Positions 15,163 to 23,008 are shown, counted from the stretch's first letter. The stretch is DNA of 37,056 nucleotides from JALZAA01 sp046724655 (GCA_046724655.1 JBKOWY010000038.1:1-37056); one strand, 5' to 3'. Made by a program: numbers and translations. Notes: generated by a model not told the origin, from the sequence alone.

Positions 15163-16098
15163 ATGCTGATCATCCAGCGACCCGAAGTCGAAGCCGCTGA
15201 GCCCGAGGGGAACGTCCAGTCGTTCACGATCTCGCCGCTCGAGCCCGGCTTCGGCCACACCCTCGGCAACTCTCTCCGTCGCACTCTGCTCTCCTCGATC
15301 CCGGGCGCAGCCGTGAGCCAGGTGCGGTTCGACGAGGCGTTGCACGAGTTCGACGTCATCCCCGGGGTGAAGGAGGACGTCACCGATCTCATCCTCAACC
15401 TCAAGGACCTCGTGCTCAGGTGCGTGTCGGAGGAGCCGGTCACGCTGCGGCTCGACAAGCGCGGCCCCGGCGACGTCACTGCCGCCGACATCCAGACGAC
15501 CGCCGACGTCGAGATCCTCAACCCCGAACTGCACCTCGCGACCGTCAACCAGCGGGGCCGGCTCGCGTTCGACCTGACCGTCGAGCAGGGGCGCGGCTAC
15601 CTGTCGGCGGAGCGGAACAAGCGCACGTCGACGATCGGCGTGATCCCCGTCGACGCGATCTTCTCGCCCGTCCGCCGGGTCGCGTTCACGGTCGAGCCGA
15701 CGCGCGTCGAGCAGGCGACGAACTACGACAAGCTCACGCTCGAGGTCGAGACCGACGGGTCGATCTCACCCCGGGACGCCCTGGCGTCGGCGGGTGAGAC
15801 GCTGCGCAACCTGGTCAACCTCGTCGCCGAGCTGTCGTCGCAGCCCAAGGGGCTCGAGCTGGGTGAGGTGTCGCCGATCACGGCGGCGTCGCCCGACCTC
15901 GAGCTTCCGATCGAGGAGCTCGATCTCTCGGAGCGGCCCCGCAACTGTCTGAAGCGGGCACGCGTCGACACGATCGGACAGCTCGTGCAGAAGTCGGAGG
16001 ACGACCTCCTCGCGATCACGAACTTCGGCTCCAAGTCGCTCGAAGAGGTGCTCCAGAAGCTCGACGAGCGCGGGCTGTCGCTGCGGGTGAAGGAGTAG
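15163..16098 (+). CDS. rpoA: RNA polymerase alpha subunit
   Basis: The product is 311 residues, normal length. The N-terminal dimerisation domain has PLEPGFGHTLGNSLRRTLLS-SIPGAA. The alpha-CTD (about 245-305) has LSERPRNCLKRARVDTIGQL and NFGSKSLEEV. The residues equivalent to E. coli Arg265 and Asn268, which contact UP-element DNA, are kept (R in SERP, N in RNCLK). It sits in canonical order between rpsD and rplQ. Confidence 0.98.
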   Translation: MLIIQRPEVEAAEPEGNVQSFTISPLEPGFGHTLGNSLRRTLLSSIPGAAVSQVRFDEALHEFDVIPGVKEDVTDLILNLKDLVLRCVSEEPVTLRLDKRGPGDVTAADIQTTADVEILNPELHLATVNQRGRLAFDLTVEQGRGYLSAERNKRTSTIGVIPVDAIFSPVRRVAFTVEPTRVEQATNYDKLTLEVETDGSISPRDALASAGETLRNLVNLVAELSSQPKGLELGEVSPITAASPDLELPIEELDLSERPRNCLKRARVDTIGQLVQKSEDDLLAITNFGSKSLEEVLQKLDERGLSLRVKE

Positions 16099-16110
16099 AG
16101 GAGCCCGAAG

Positions 16111-16461
16111 ATGCCGGCGCCGCGCAAGGGCCCACGCCTCGGCTCGGGTCCCGCCCACGAGAAGCAGCTGTTGGCGAACCTCGCCGCGCACCTGTTCGAG
16201 GCGGGCGCGATCACGACCACCGTCGCCAAGGCGAAGGCGCTGCGCCCGTACGCGGAGCGCCTGATCACGAAGGCGAAGAAGGGCGGCATGCACCAGCACC
16301 GGCTCGTCGTGGCCCGCATGCACGACAAGCAGGCGGCCCACAAGCTGTTCGTCGAGATCGCGCCGCGCTACTCCGACCGCAACGGCGGCTACTTGCGCAT
16401 CCTCAAGCTCGGCCCCCGCCCCGGCGACCGCGCCCCGATGGCCCGCGTGGAGTTGGTCTGA
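16111..16461 (+). CDS. rplQ: Ribosomal protein L17
   Basis: The product is 116 residues, the compact form without an extra tail. Blocks are KGPRLGSGPAHEKQLLANLA, LFEAGAITTTVAKAKALRPY and YSDRNGGYLRILKLGPRPGD. L17 lies at the tunnel exit. It closes the alpha operon and is followed by a palindrome and truA. Confidence 0.97.
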   Translation: MPAPRKGPRLGSGPAHEKQLLANLAAHLFEAGAITTTVAKAKALRPYAERLITKAKKGGMHQHRLVVARMHDKQAAHKLFVEIAPRYSDRNGGYLRILKLGPRPGDRAPMARVELV

Positions 16462-16466
16462 CTCTC

Positions 16467-16515
16467 GTTTTGGCGTCACTGCGCCGGGATATAGCCGGTA
16501 CAGCGACGCCAAAAT
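16467..16515. repeat. TTTTGGCG-type palindrome immediately before truA
   Basis: The left arm 16468-16481 (TTTTGGCGTCACTG) pairs with the right arm 16501-16514 (CAGCGACGCCAAAA) with one mismatch. The loop forms a second small stem (CCGG/CCGG) around GATATAG. The right arm ends 5 nt before the truA ATG and there is no Shine-Dalgarno between them. The T-run is on the 5' side and the A-run on the 3' side, so it is not a standard plus-strand terminator. It shares TTTTGGCGYC outer arms with the palindrome before acpS. Confidence 0.85.
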
Positions 16516-16519
16516 CACG

Positions 16520-17257
16520 ATGACCGTCAAACTTGTGGTCGCGTACGACGGCACCGGCTTCCACGGCTGGGCCGCCCAGCCCACGGTGCGCACCGTCGAA
16601 GGCGTGCTCAGCCGGGCTCTCGAGCGGTTCCTGGGCCATCGGCCGGAGAACATGGCGTGCGCGGGGCGCACCGACGCCGGCGTGCATGCATGGGGCCAGG
16701 TCGTGAGCTTCGACGTCGACCGCGAGGTCGACCTGCGGCGGTTGCAGGCAGCGTTGAACGGCACGCTCGCACCCGAGATCGTCGTGCGGGAGGCGGAGCT
16801 GGTCGACTCGGGCTTCGACGCTCGACGCTCTGCGTGCTGGCGCGCGTACCGGTACGCCATCGTCAACCGTCCCGTTCCCGATCCGTTCCTCGCCCGCTAC
16901 GCGTGGTGGGTGCCGACGCTCCTCGACCTCCGCTCGCTACGGCTCGGGGCCGACCCGTTCGTGGGCGAGCACGACTTCGCCGCCTTCTGCCGCAAGGGCC
17001 CTGAAGGTTCGACGACCGTCCGGCGGGTGTTCGAGTCACGCTGGAACGAGGTGGGAGGCGGGGCGCTGAGCTACGAGATCCGTGCCAACGCGTTCTGCTG
17101 GCAGATGGTGCGCGCCATCGTCGGCACGCTCGTCGACGTCGGGACCGGAAAGAGGCGCCCCGGGGATCTGATGGCGATCCTGCGCGCCAAGGACCGCGCC
17201 AACGCCAGCCGTCTTGCTCCGCCCGAAGGACTGTGCCTCTGGCGGGTGGGCTACTGA
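16520..17257 (+). CDS. truA: tRNA pseudouridine synthase A (positions 38-40)
   Basis: The product is 245 residues. The catalytic Asp is in CAGRTDAGVHAWGQVVSF (about residue 53). Other family parts are YDGTGFHGWAAQP at the start, ACWRAYRYAI and the C-terminal FCWQMVRAIVGTLVDVGTGK. TruA makes pseudouridine in the anticodon stem-loop. rplQ-truA-rplM is a common actinobacterial order; here two extra genes separate truA from rplM. Confidence 0.96.
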   Translation: MTVKLVVAYDGTGFHGWAAQPTVRTVEGVLSRALERFLGHRPENMACAGRTDAGVHAWGQVVSFDVDREVDLRRLQAALNGTLAPEIVVREAELVDSGFDARRSACWRAYRYAIVNRPVPDPFLARYAWWVPTLLDLRSLRLGADPFVGEHDFAAFCRKGPEGSTTVRRVFESRWNEVGGGALSYEIRANAFCWQMVRAIVGTLVDVGTGKRRPGDLMAILRAKDRANASRLAPPEGLCLWRVGY

Positions 17258-17275
17258 GCTGAAACTGCGCGGCGG

Positions 17276-17281
17276 TACGGT
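17276..17281 (+). promoter_or_regulatory. Candidate -10 of a leaderless mbfA-like transcript
   Basis: TACGGT fits TAnnnT and ends 6 nt before the ATG at 17288. No Shine-Dalgarno is present, so transcription could start at or next to the start codon. Confidence 0.35.
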
Positions 17282-17287
17282 GGACGC

Positions 17288-18415
17288 ATGGCCCGGCGTG
17301 GATCGTCTACGAATCCCGAGTTGGCCAAGTACCGCGAGATGTGGGCAGACGAGCTCGGCGGCGCCGCGCTCTATCGGGCGCTCGCCGAGCACGCCGACGA
17401 GCAGCGCCGGCCGATCTTCCTCCAGCTGGCGGAGGCGGAGGAGCGCCACGCCGCTCACTGGGCACGGCTCATGCGCGACGCCGGCGTCACCGACCTCAAG
17501 CCGCCGCGGCTGCCGTTCCGCATCCGGGTGCTGCGCCAGCTGGCCAAGCGGTTCGGCACCGACACGGTGCTCCCGATCGTGCTGCGCGCCGAAGCATCCG
17601 ACGCCGACAAGTACCGCGGTGTCGCCGCGGCACCGGCGGCGATGGCGGCACAAGAGGCGATGCACGGCAAGGTCGTCGCCGCGATGCGCGGCGGCAACAC
17701 TGCGGGTGGGCGCATCGCCGCGTCCGAGGGTCGGCATCGGGCCGGCATCGGTGGCGCGCTGCGAGCCTCCGTGTTCGGGGTGAACGACGGGCTGGTGTCC
17801 AACTTCTCACTCGTCATGGGCGTCGCCGGTGGCACCACCAACAAGTCGATCGTGTTGCTCGCCGGCATCGCCGGTCTTGTTGCCGGCGCGTTCTCGATGG
17901 CTTCCGGCGAGTGGGTCTCCGTGCGTTCGCAACGCGAGCTCTACGAGAACGAGCTACGAATCGAGGAGCAGGAGCTGTCCGCGTTCCCCGAAGAAGAGCG
18001 CGAGGAGCTCGAGCTGATCTACCAGGCCAAGGGAATCGACCCAGCCGAGGCGAAGGCGCTCGTCGCCAACATCATGTCCCGGCCCGACGTCGCGCTCGAC
18101 ACGCTGGCGCGAGAGGAGTTGGGGCTCGACCCGCGCACCCTCGCCTCACCCTGGGTCGCAGCCGGCTCGTCGTTCGCAGCATTCGCGGTCGGTGCGTTCA
18201 TACCTGTTGTGCCGTTCCTCTTCGGCGGCGGCGTCGCCGCCGTCGTGACGTCGGCGTTGCTGTCGGTGGTGACGCTCTTCGGGGTGGGCGCTGCGATCTC
18301 CGTGTTCACCGGCCGCCACGCCGGTCGCTCCGGTCTGCGCATGGCCGCGATCGGCGCCCTCGTCGCCACCGTGACGTTCCTGATCGGCAAGCTCGTCGGC
18401 GTCGGTGTGAACTGA
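17288..18415 (+). CDS. Ferritin-like domain fused to VIT1/CCC1 iron/manganese transporter (MbfA type)
   Basis: The product is 375 residues. Residues about 10-150 form a ferritin/rubrerythrin-like helical domain: Glu-rich helices with MWADELGGAALYRALAEHAD and a carboxylate-His motif LAEAEERHAAHW. From about 155 on it is a VIT1/CCC1 membrane domain: VFGVNDGLVSNFSLVMGVAG, then AGAFSMASGEWVSVRSQREL-YENE, the cytosolic EERE-rich metal-loading segment and three more hydrophobic helices at the C-terminus. Fusions of this kind (MbfA in rhizobia and Agrobacterium) export iron. Substrate here is inferred. It may begin with a leaderless transcript; the stop lies next to an inter-convergent palindrome. 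Confidence 0.88.
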   Translation: MARRGSSTNPELAKYREMWADELGGAALYRALAEHADEQRRPIFLQLAEAEERHAAHWARLMRDAGVTDLKPPRLPFRIRVLRQLAKRFGTDTVLPIVLRAEASDADKYRGVAAAPAAMAAQEAMHGKVVAAMRGGNTAGGRIAASEGRHRAGIGGALRASVFGVNDGLVSNFSLVMGVAGGTTNKSIVLLAGIAGLVAGAFSMASGEWVSVRSQRELYENELRIEEQELSAFPEEEREELELIYQAKGIDPAEAKALVANIMSRPDVALDTLAREELGLDPRTLASPWVAAGSSFAAFAVGAFIPVVPFLFGGGVAAVVTSALLSVVTLFGVGAAISVFTGRHAGRSGLRMAAIGALVATVTFLIGKLVGVGVN

Positions 18416-18460
18416 TGAGGCGTATCTGAGCGACGCTGAGCGTCCCTCAGATACGCATCA
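18413..18460. terminator. Palindrome between convergent genes, possible bidirectional terminator
   Basis: GCGTATCTGAG (18420-18430) pairs perfectly with CTCAGATACGC (18446-18456). Inside, GACG/CGTC gives a further stem with loop CTGAG. Outside, TGAT/ATCA could add four pairs across a bulge. It spans the gap between the two converging stops and includes part of both. No T-run follows on either strand. A similar arm occurs at 28834-28872 in alr. Confidence 0.6.
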
Positions 18461-19984
18461 CTGCTCGCCGAGGTACAGGAAGCTGTAGCCCTCGTCCCGG
18501 AACTGGAGATCGGCCTCACGCAGCGGCACGTCCCAGTCACCCCTGACGTCGGGATTGTTCTCCTCCATGCCGTGGTCGGCCACGAGCACGAACGCGGTGT
18601 CGTCGAACACGCCCGCCCGCTCCACCGCTGCCAGCACCTCACCCAGACGGGCGTCGCAGTCGCGGATCGCCGCTTCAGCGATCTCGGAATGCGGACCGCC
18701 TTCGTGGAAGGCGGAGTCCGTGAGCGTGAAGTTCACCCACATGAACCGGGGCTTCGGGTACTCGACGTCCCGGTAGTAGCCGCTCCAGATGCCGGTCGCC
18801 TGCTCCACGCACATGTGATCGACGATCGTCGACCACGAGTAGTCCTTCGACGGCCGCACGAAGCGCTCGGTGGTGTGCGGCAGCCCGTCGGGCGACGTCG
18901 GGATCGGCGGGACGTCCCCGCGCCGGAAGTAATCGAACGTGGAGTAGTCGGCGCCGGGGTCGGCCGGTTCGTTGATCGACGCCGTGAACGCGTCGGGCCA
19001 CGTCCGGTGGACGGCGTGATGGATCGACTCGACGCCCGGTGTGAGCGTCTCCATCGCCGTCGGCCACGTGGCCGACGAGTTGGTGATGACCTGACGCCCG
19101 GTTCGCCGGTCGTACCAGGCGTTGTTGAGGATGCCATGATGCCCGGGAAGCCGGCCGGTGAGGATCGATGTGTGGTTCGCGAGCGTGACCGTCGGCAGTC
19201 CGGCCATGGCCCCGTGCGCGTACGAGGTCCCCATCTCGATGAGGCGGGCGACGTTCGGCGCCTGGCCCGCAGCCGCCATCGCGTGGAACACGTTCGGGTT
19301 GGTGCCGTCCCACAGGAAGCCGACGACGTGGCGCGGACGTCCGCCAGTCAGGTCGAGCACGTCCTGGCGGACCTCGCCGTCCTGACCGCGCACGTACCCG
19401 CCGCCCTCGTGAGGCGCGAGCCCGAGGAGCTCGGCGATGGTGGGCGCCACATCGACGAGCCGCCCCGCCCGCGGGACCACGCTGTCGGCGCGCACACCCT
19501 TGCCCGCGACCACGAACGGGGCCCGCGCCTGCACGACGTCGAGCGAACCGTGCTCGCCCCGGTGACCGCCCTGGTCCTCCCAGTTGTGCGCAGCCGAGTG
19601 GATCACGCACAGGTCGGGTGCCGCCGGATGGTCGAACAGCTGCGCCACCTGCGCGTACGCGAAGGGATAGGCGTTCTCGCGGCGCGTCGGGTACAGATGC
19701 GCCCGCTCGACGTCCAAGGGCACGAACTTGTCGATCGACTGGTCGGCGAGCGGGTTGAGGCCCTCGACGGCGATCGTCTGGTGGCCGCCGTCTTCGGTCC
19801 GCCGGAACCGCACCGACCCGTCGTGCGAGCGGGCCTCGTACCCTCCGCCGCGCGCCAGGAGCACCATGTCGACCATCGGGTCGAGCGCGGCGTCGCGGAG
19901 GATCTCGAGCGCACGCTCGGCGTCGGCCTCCCGCTCGGGTGGGATCTCGTGGACGGGGACCGCAGAGATGGGGGGAGCGGTCAT
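18458..19984 (-). CDS. Alkaline phosphatase superfamily enzyme (type I phosphodiesterase/nucleotide pyrophosphatase-like), apparently permuted
   Basis: The product is 508 residues from the ATG at 19984 (MTAPPISAVP); the frame is open further upstream but crosses the rplM promoter. Metal-site motifs are Asp in GFLWDGTNPN (about 226), nucleophile Thr in GLPTVTLANHTSILTG (about 265), Asp and His in TLTDSAFHEGGPHS, and ADHGME (about 470). The C-terminus stops soon after, without the final His-Gly segment usual in this superfamily. Instead residues about 128-190 contain GEHGSLDVVQARAPFVVAGK-GV and VDVAPTIAELLG, which look like that missing C-terminal part. No signal peptide is evident. Substrate unknown; a phosphodiester or phosphomonoester is likely. 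Confidence 0.85.
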   Translation of the reverse strand: MTAPPISAVPVHEIPPEREADAERALEILRDAALDPMVDMVLLARGGGYEARSHDGSVRFRRTEDGGHQTIAVEGLNPLADQSIDKFVPLDVERAHLYPTRRENAYPFAYAQVAQLFDHPAAPDLCVIHSAAHNWEDQGGHRGEHGSLDVVQARAPFVVAGKGVRADSVVPRAGRLVDVAPTIAELLGLAPHEGGGYVRGQDGEVRQDVLDLTGGRPRHVVGFLWDGTNPNVFHAMAAAGQAPNVARLIEMGTSYAHGAMAGLPTVTLANHTSILTGRLPGHHGILNNAWYDRRTGRQVITNSSATWPTAMETLTPGVESIHHAVHRTWPDAFTASINEPADPGADYSTFDYFRRGDVPPIPTSPDGLPHTTERFVRPSKDYSWSTIVDHMCVEQATGIWSGYYRDVEYPKPRFMWVNFTLTDSAFHEGGPHSEIAEAAIRDCDARLGEVLAAVERAGVFDDTAFVLVADHGMEENNPDVRGDWDVPLREADLQFRDEGYSFLYLGEQ

Positions 19985-19991
19985 GCGAGTC

Positions 19992-19997
19992 ACGCTA
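19992..19997 (-). promoter_or_regulatory. Candidate -10 of a leaderless phosphatase transcript
   Basis: On the minus strand TAGCGT ends 7 nt before the ATG at 19984, with no Shine-Dalgarno between. It shares the short divergent gap with the rplM promoter. Confidence 0.35.
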
Positions 19998-20011
19998 CCG
20001 GTTCCGGGCGA

Positions 20012-20042
20012 TTGTCTTGGTGTCTGACGCCGGGAGTATCCT
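20012..20042 (+). promoter_or_regulatory. Candidate promoter for rplM-rpsI-glmM
   Basis: TTGTCT at 20012-20017 and TATCCT at 20037-20042 are spaced by 19 nt. The -10 ends 11 nt before the rplM GTG, so the message would be leaderless or nearly so. It lies in the 69-nt divergent gap with the phosphatase gene. Confidence 0.5.
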
Positions 20043-20053
20043 TCTTGTTTCCT

Positions 20054-20503
20054 GTGCGTACATTCAGCCCCAAGCCCACCGAGGTCGAGCGCGCCTGGCA
20101 CGTGATCGACGCCGACGGAGCGGTGCTCGGCCGCCTCGCGACCGATGCCGCCACGCTGCTACGCGGCAAGCACAAGCCGACGTGGGCCCCGCACGTCGAC
20201 GTCGGCGATCACGTGATCGTCGTGAACGCGGCGAAGCTCGCGGTCGGGCCCCGCAAGGCCGACGACAAGGTCTACTGGCGGCACTCGGGGTACCCCGGCG
20301 GCATCAAGTCCGAGAGCCTCGGCCGCGTGCTCGAGCGCCATCCCGAGAAGGTCGTGCGCCGAGCGGTGAAGGGCATGCTGCCCAAAGGCCCACTGGGGCG
20401 GAAGATGCTGCGCAAGCTGCGCGTATACGCGGGCCCCACACACCCGCACGCGGCACAGAAGCCGGTCGTGCGCACCGCGCAACAGACACGACAGGAACGA
20501 TAG
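20054..20503 (+). CDS. rplM: Ribosomal protein L13
   Basis: The start is GTG 20054, giving MRTFSPKPTEVERAWHVIDA, the common actinobacterial L13 start, and 149 residues. Blocks are GAVLGRLATDAATLLRGKHK, GDHVIVVNAAKL, KVYWRHSGYPGG and AVKGMLPKGPLGRKMLRKLR-VYAG. L13 is an early 50S assembly protein. The same frame stays open far upstream, but that is antisense to the phosphatase gene. rpsI follows after 18 nt. Confidence 0.96.
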   Translation: MRTFSPKPTEVERAWHVIDADGAVLGRLATDAATLLRGKHKPTWAPHVDVGDHVIVVNAAKLAVGPRKADDKVYWRHSGYPGGIKSESLGRVLERHPEKVVRRAVKGMLPKGPLGRKMLRKLRVYAGPTHPHAAQKPVVRTAQQTRQER

Positions 20504-20521
20504 GAAGCGATAGGAACGAGC

Positions 20522-20911
20522 TTGAAGCCACTGATTCAGACAACCGGCCGCCGCAAGGGATCGGTCGCGCGCGTTCGGCTGCGCCCCGGCAGCGGAGTCA
20601 TCAAGGTCAACGGCCTCGACTTCGACCGGTACTTCCCGACGCTGACGCATCAGACCGTGGCAACCGAGGCCCTGCGCCTGACCCAAACCGCCGATGTGTA
20701 CGACGTCGAGGCGGCGCTCAACGGTGGTGGTGTGAGCGGCCAGGCCGGAGCGCTACGGCTCGGCATCGCCCGCGCTCTCGCGACCCTCGACGACGAGCTG
20801 CGCCCCGCGCTCAAGAAGGCGGGCTTGCTCACGCGCGACGCCCGCGAGAAGGAGCGCCGCAAGTACGGCCTCAAGAAAGCCCGCAAGGCGCCGCAGTACT
20901 CGAAGCGGTAG
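20522..20911 (+). CDS. rpsI: Ribosomal protein S9
   Basis: The product is 129 residues with a TTG start at 20522 after AGGAACGAGC. It has TTGRRKGSVARVRLRPGSG, the block GGGVSGQAGALRLGIARAL and the tail LKKAGLLTRDAREKERRKYG-LKKARKAPQYSKR; the terminal Lys-Arg reaches the P-site tRNA. rplM-rpsI is a universal pair. Confidence 0.96.
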   Translation: MKPLIQTTGRRKGSVARVRLRPGSGVIKVNGLDFDRYFPTLTHQTVATEALRLTQTADVYDVEAALNGGGVSGQAGALRLGIARALATLDDELRPALKKAGLLTRDAREKERRKYGLKKARKAPQYSKR

Positions 20912-20930
20912 CGCGCAGCAGCGCGGCCGC

Positions 20931-22286
20931 ATGACGCTGCGGTTCGGCACCGACGGAATCAGAGGGGTCGCCAACCGCGACCTCACCCCTGAGCTCGTCA
21001 CCGCGCTCGGACGCGCCGCGGTGCGCGTCATCGGCGTGGACCAGCCGTTCGTCGTAGGCCGGGACACGCGCCGCTCGGGGCCGTTGCTCGAGGCCGCGCT
21101 CGTCGCCGGGCTGTGCAGCGAAGGCGCCGACGTCGTGCGCGTCGGTGTGCTGCCCACCCCGGGTGTTGCCCACCTCGCCGAGGTGATCGACGCCCCGGCC
21201 GCCGTGATCTCGGCGAGCCACAACCCGTATCCCGACAACGGCGTGAAGCTGTTCGCACGCGGTGGACGCAAGATCGCCGACGCCCCGGAACAGCGCATCG
21301 AGGTCGAGTTGCGCCGTCTGCTCGACGCGGGCGACAACAGCGAAGCTCTGAGCCGGCCGGACGGCGCCGGGGTTGGCGTCGTGCGCGATCGTCTCGGCGC
21401 GCCCGCCGACTACGTCGCGCACCTGTGCGCGGCGCTGGCCGATCGCCGGCTCGACGGAGTCTCGGTCGTCGTCGACTGTGGGAACGGCGCCGCCTACGAG
21501 GTCGCGCCGTGGACGCTGCGCCTGCTCGGAGCGCGGGTGCGCGTGCTCCACGCCGAGCCCGACGGCTCGAACATCAACGCCGGATGCGGTTCGACCGACC
21601 CGAGCGAGCTCCAGGCCGCGGTGGTCGAGAGCGGCGCGCAGGCCGGGCTGGCATTCGACGGCGACGCCGACCGAGTGATCGCGGTCGACGAGCGGGGCAA
21701 CCTCGTCGACGGCGACCAGATGCTGGCCATCATCGCCCTCGATCTCCACGACCGCGGCGAGCTCCGCGGCGACGCGGTCGTCGCGACGGTGATGTCGAAC
21801 CTGGGGCTACGACGCGCCCTCGAGAAGCACGGCATCGAGCTGGTAGAGACGCCCGTGGGCGACCGCAACGTGCTCGCCGCGCTGGAGGAGAAGCGTCTGT
21901 CGCTCGGCGGTGAGCAGTCCGGGCACATCATCATCACCGACCTCGCCACCACGGGCGACGGGTCGCTGACCGGGCTGCTGCTGCTCGACGTCATGAAGCG
22001 AACAGGCGGCCCGCTCTCCGAGCTCGCCTCCGTCGTGAAGCCCCTGCCGCAGGTGCTGCGGAGCGTGCAGGTCACCGACCGCGCCGGCGTCGAGCGCGAC
22101 CTCGCATTTCGCGCCGAGCTCGACTCGGTGGAGCAGGAGCTCGGGTCCGACGGCCGCGTGCTCGTTCGCCCGTCGGGGACGGAGCCGGTCGTGCGGGTGA
22201 TGGTGGAAGCGCCGACCTCGGAGGAGGCCGAGACGGCGGCGACACGTCTTGCCGCCGCCGTCGCACGCGCCTGTGGGTCCGAGTAG
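20931..22286 (+). CDS. glmM: Phosphoglucosamine mutase
   Basis: The product is 451 residues, normal length. It starts MTLRFGTDGIRGVAN. The phosphoserine loop is VISASHNPYPDNGVKLF (about residue 100), the Mg-binding loop is FDGDADRVIAVD, the sugar loop GGEQSGHI, and the phosphate loop RPSGTEPVVRVMVEA at the end. It converts glucosamine-6-phosphate to glucosamine-1-phosphate for UDP-GlcNAc. The GlmS-like gene that would feed it lies 737 nt downstream, separated by an opposite-strand gene and its relic. The TAG abuts the convergent stop of the next gene without any spacer. Confidence 0.97.
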   Translation: MTLRFGTDGIRGVANRDLTPELVTALGRAAVRVIGVDQPFVVGRDTRRSGPLLEAALVAGLCSEGADVVRVGVLPTPGVAHLAEVIDAPAAVISASHNPYPDNGVKLFARGGRKIADAPEQRIEVELRRLLDAGDNSEALSRPDGAGVGVVRDRLGAPADYVAHLCAALADRRLDGVSVVVDCGNGAAYEVAPWTLRLLGARVRVLHAEPDGSNINAGCGSTDPSELQAAVVESGAQAGLAFDGDADRVIAVDERGNLVDGDQMLAIIALDLHDRGELRGDAVVATVMSNLGLRRALEKHGIELVETPVGDRNVLAALEEKRLSLGGEQSGHIIITDLATTGDGSLTGLLLLDVMKRTGGPLSELASVVKPLPQVLRSVQVTDRAGVERDLAFRAELDSVEQELGSDGRVLVRPSGTEPVVRVMVEAPTSEEAETAATRLAAAVARACGSE

Positions 22287-22691
22287 CTAGCCCTTCCCCC
22301 AGAAGGCGTCTTCCGCCTTCTCGTCCTCGGGGCTGAACGAGCTCACGATCTTCGTGATCTTCCCGCCCTTGATCGTGAAGGTGAGGATTTCCGTCACGTC
22401 GAGCTTCTGGTCGCCGTGCTGTGCCGTTCCGCGGTGCTTGGAGACGACGGTGTCGTCACCCTGCTCCTCGACGCTCTGGAGGTCCGCCTGGTACGTCCCT
22501 CCGCTCGCTTCGAAGATGCCACCGTAAAAGGCGAACACTGCGTCCTTGCCCTTGTGCTCGCCGGTGAAGCGGTTGTCGCCCGGGACCACATGGCTGACGT
22601 CGTCGGTCATGAGTGACCCGAGCGTCTCCATGTCGCCCTCGCCGAAAGCCTTGTAACCGCGTCGGACGATGTCTTCGTTTGCTCCCGCCAT
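22287..22691 (-). CDS. SnoaL/NTF2-like small protein
   Basis: The product is 134 residues. ANEDIVRRGYKAFGEGDMET-LGSLMTDDVSHVVPGDNRFT-GEHKGKDAVFAFYGGIFE and the later LTFTIKGGKITKIVSSF are typical of the SnoaL-like cone-fold family, which includes isomerases, hydrolases, stress proteins and non-enzymatic members. The substrate cannot be told from sequence. The ATG at 22691 is preceded by AAAGGAG, one of the few strong Shine-Dalgarno sites here. It is inserted in reverse between glmM and glmS. A decayed second copy lies just upstream. Confidence 0.8.
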   Translation of the reverse strand: MAGANEDIVRRGYKAFGEGDMETLGSLMTDDVSHVVPGDNRFTGEHKGKDAVFAFYGGIFEASGGTYQADLQSVEEQGDDTVVSKHRGTAQHGDQKLDVTEILTFTIKGGKITKIVSSFSPEDEKAEDAFWGKG

Positions 22692-22741
22692 GTCCCTCTC
22701 CTTTAGCTCCAGAAGTTGTCGAACCTGGCCATGTCGTCGTG

Positions 22742-22972
22742 CTACTCCTCGAGGCGCAAGATCTTGTCGCCCGAGAACGAGAACGTCAGTCGTGTGTCGT
22801 CATCGAGGGTCTTGCCGTTGAGCTCGTGCCGGGCACGCCGAACGACGTCGGGCCTCATGTCGACCGGAGGGTGTCCATGTCCCCCTCGTGAAGGGGTCGT
22901 AGCCCTGACGGACGAGGTCTCGTGGGTTCTCCCTCCTGCCCCTTTCTTCTCGCTTGCGGATCTCGCGCACCA
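22742..22972 (-). pseudogene. Frameshifted remnant of a second SnoaL/NTF2-like gene
   Basis: On the minus strand, one frame gives RDLVRQGYDPF (22890-22923), matching DIVRRGYKAF of the intact neighbour. A shifted frame then gives GDMDTL (about 22872-22886, matching GDMETL). A frame ending at TAG 22742-22744 gives GKTLDDDTRLTFSFSGDKIL-RLEE, matching the family C-terminus. About 40-50 middle residues are missing. The pieces lie in order but in different frames, so this is best read as a decayed tandem duplicate; a sequencing error could explain the shift but not the missing middle. The rest of 22692-23023 holds only the glmS upstream region. Confidence 0.65.
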
Positions 22973-23008
22973 TTCGTAGCGAGAAGCCCTCTGGACCACA
23001 AGAGGCCC

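Noticed and set aside
16467..16515. Reading the truA and acpS palindromes as ordinary Rho-independent terminators
   Set aside because: The T-run is on the 5' arm and the A-run on the 3' arm for plus-strand transcription, and the stem ends at the next start codon. A terminator role without a T-run remains possible but is not shown.
18572..20503. A 643-residue plus-strand open frame running into rplM
   Set aside because: Only its last 149 residues are L13. The rest is antisense to the phosphatase gene and Arg/Val/His-rich in the way typical of high-GC shadow frames.
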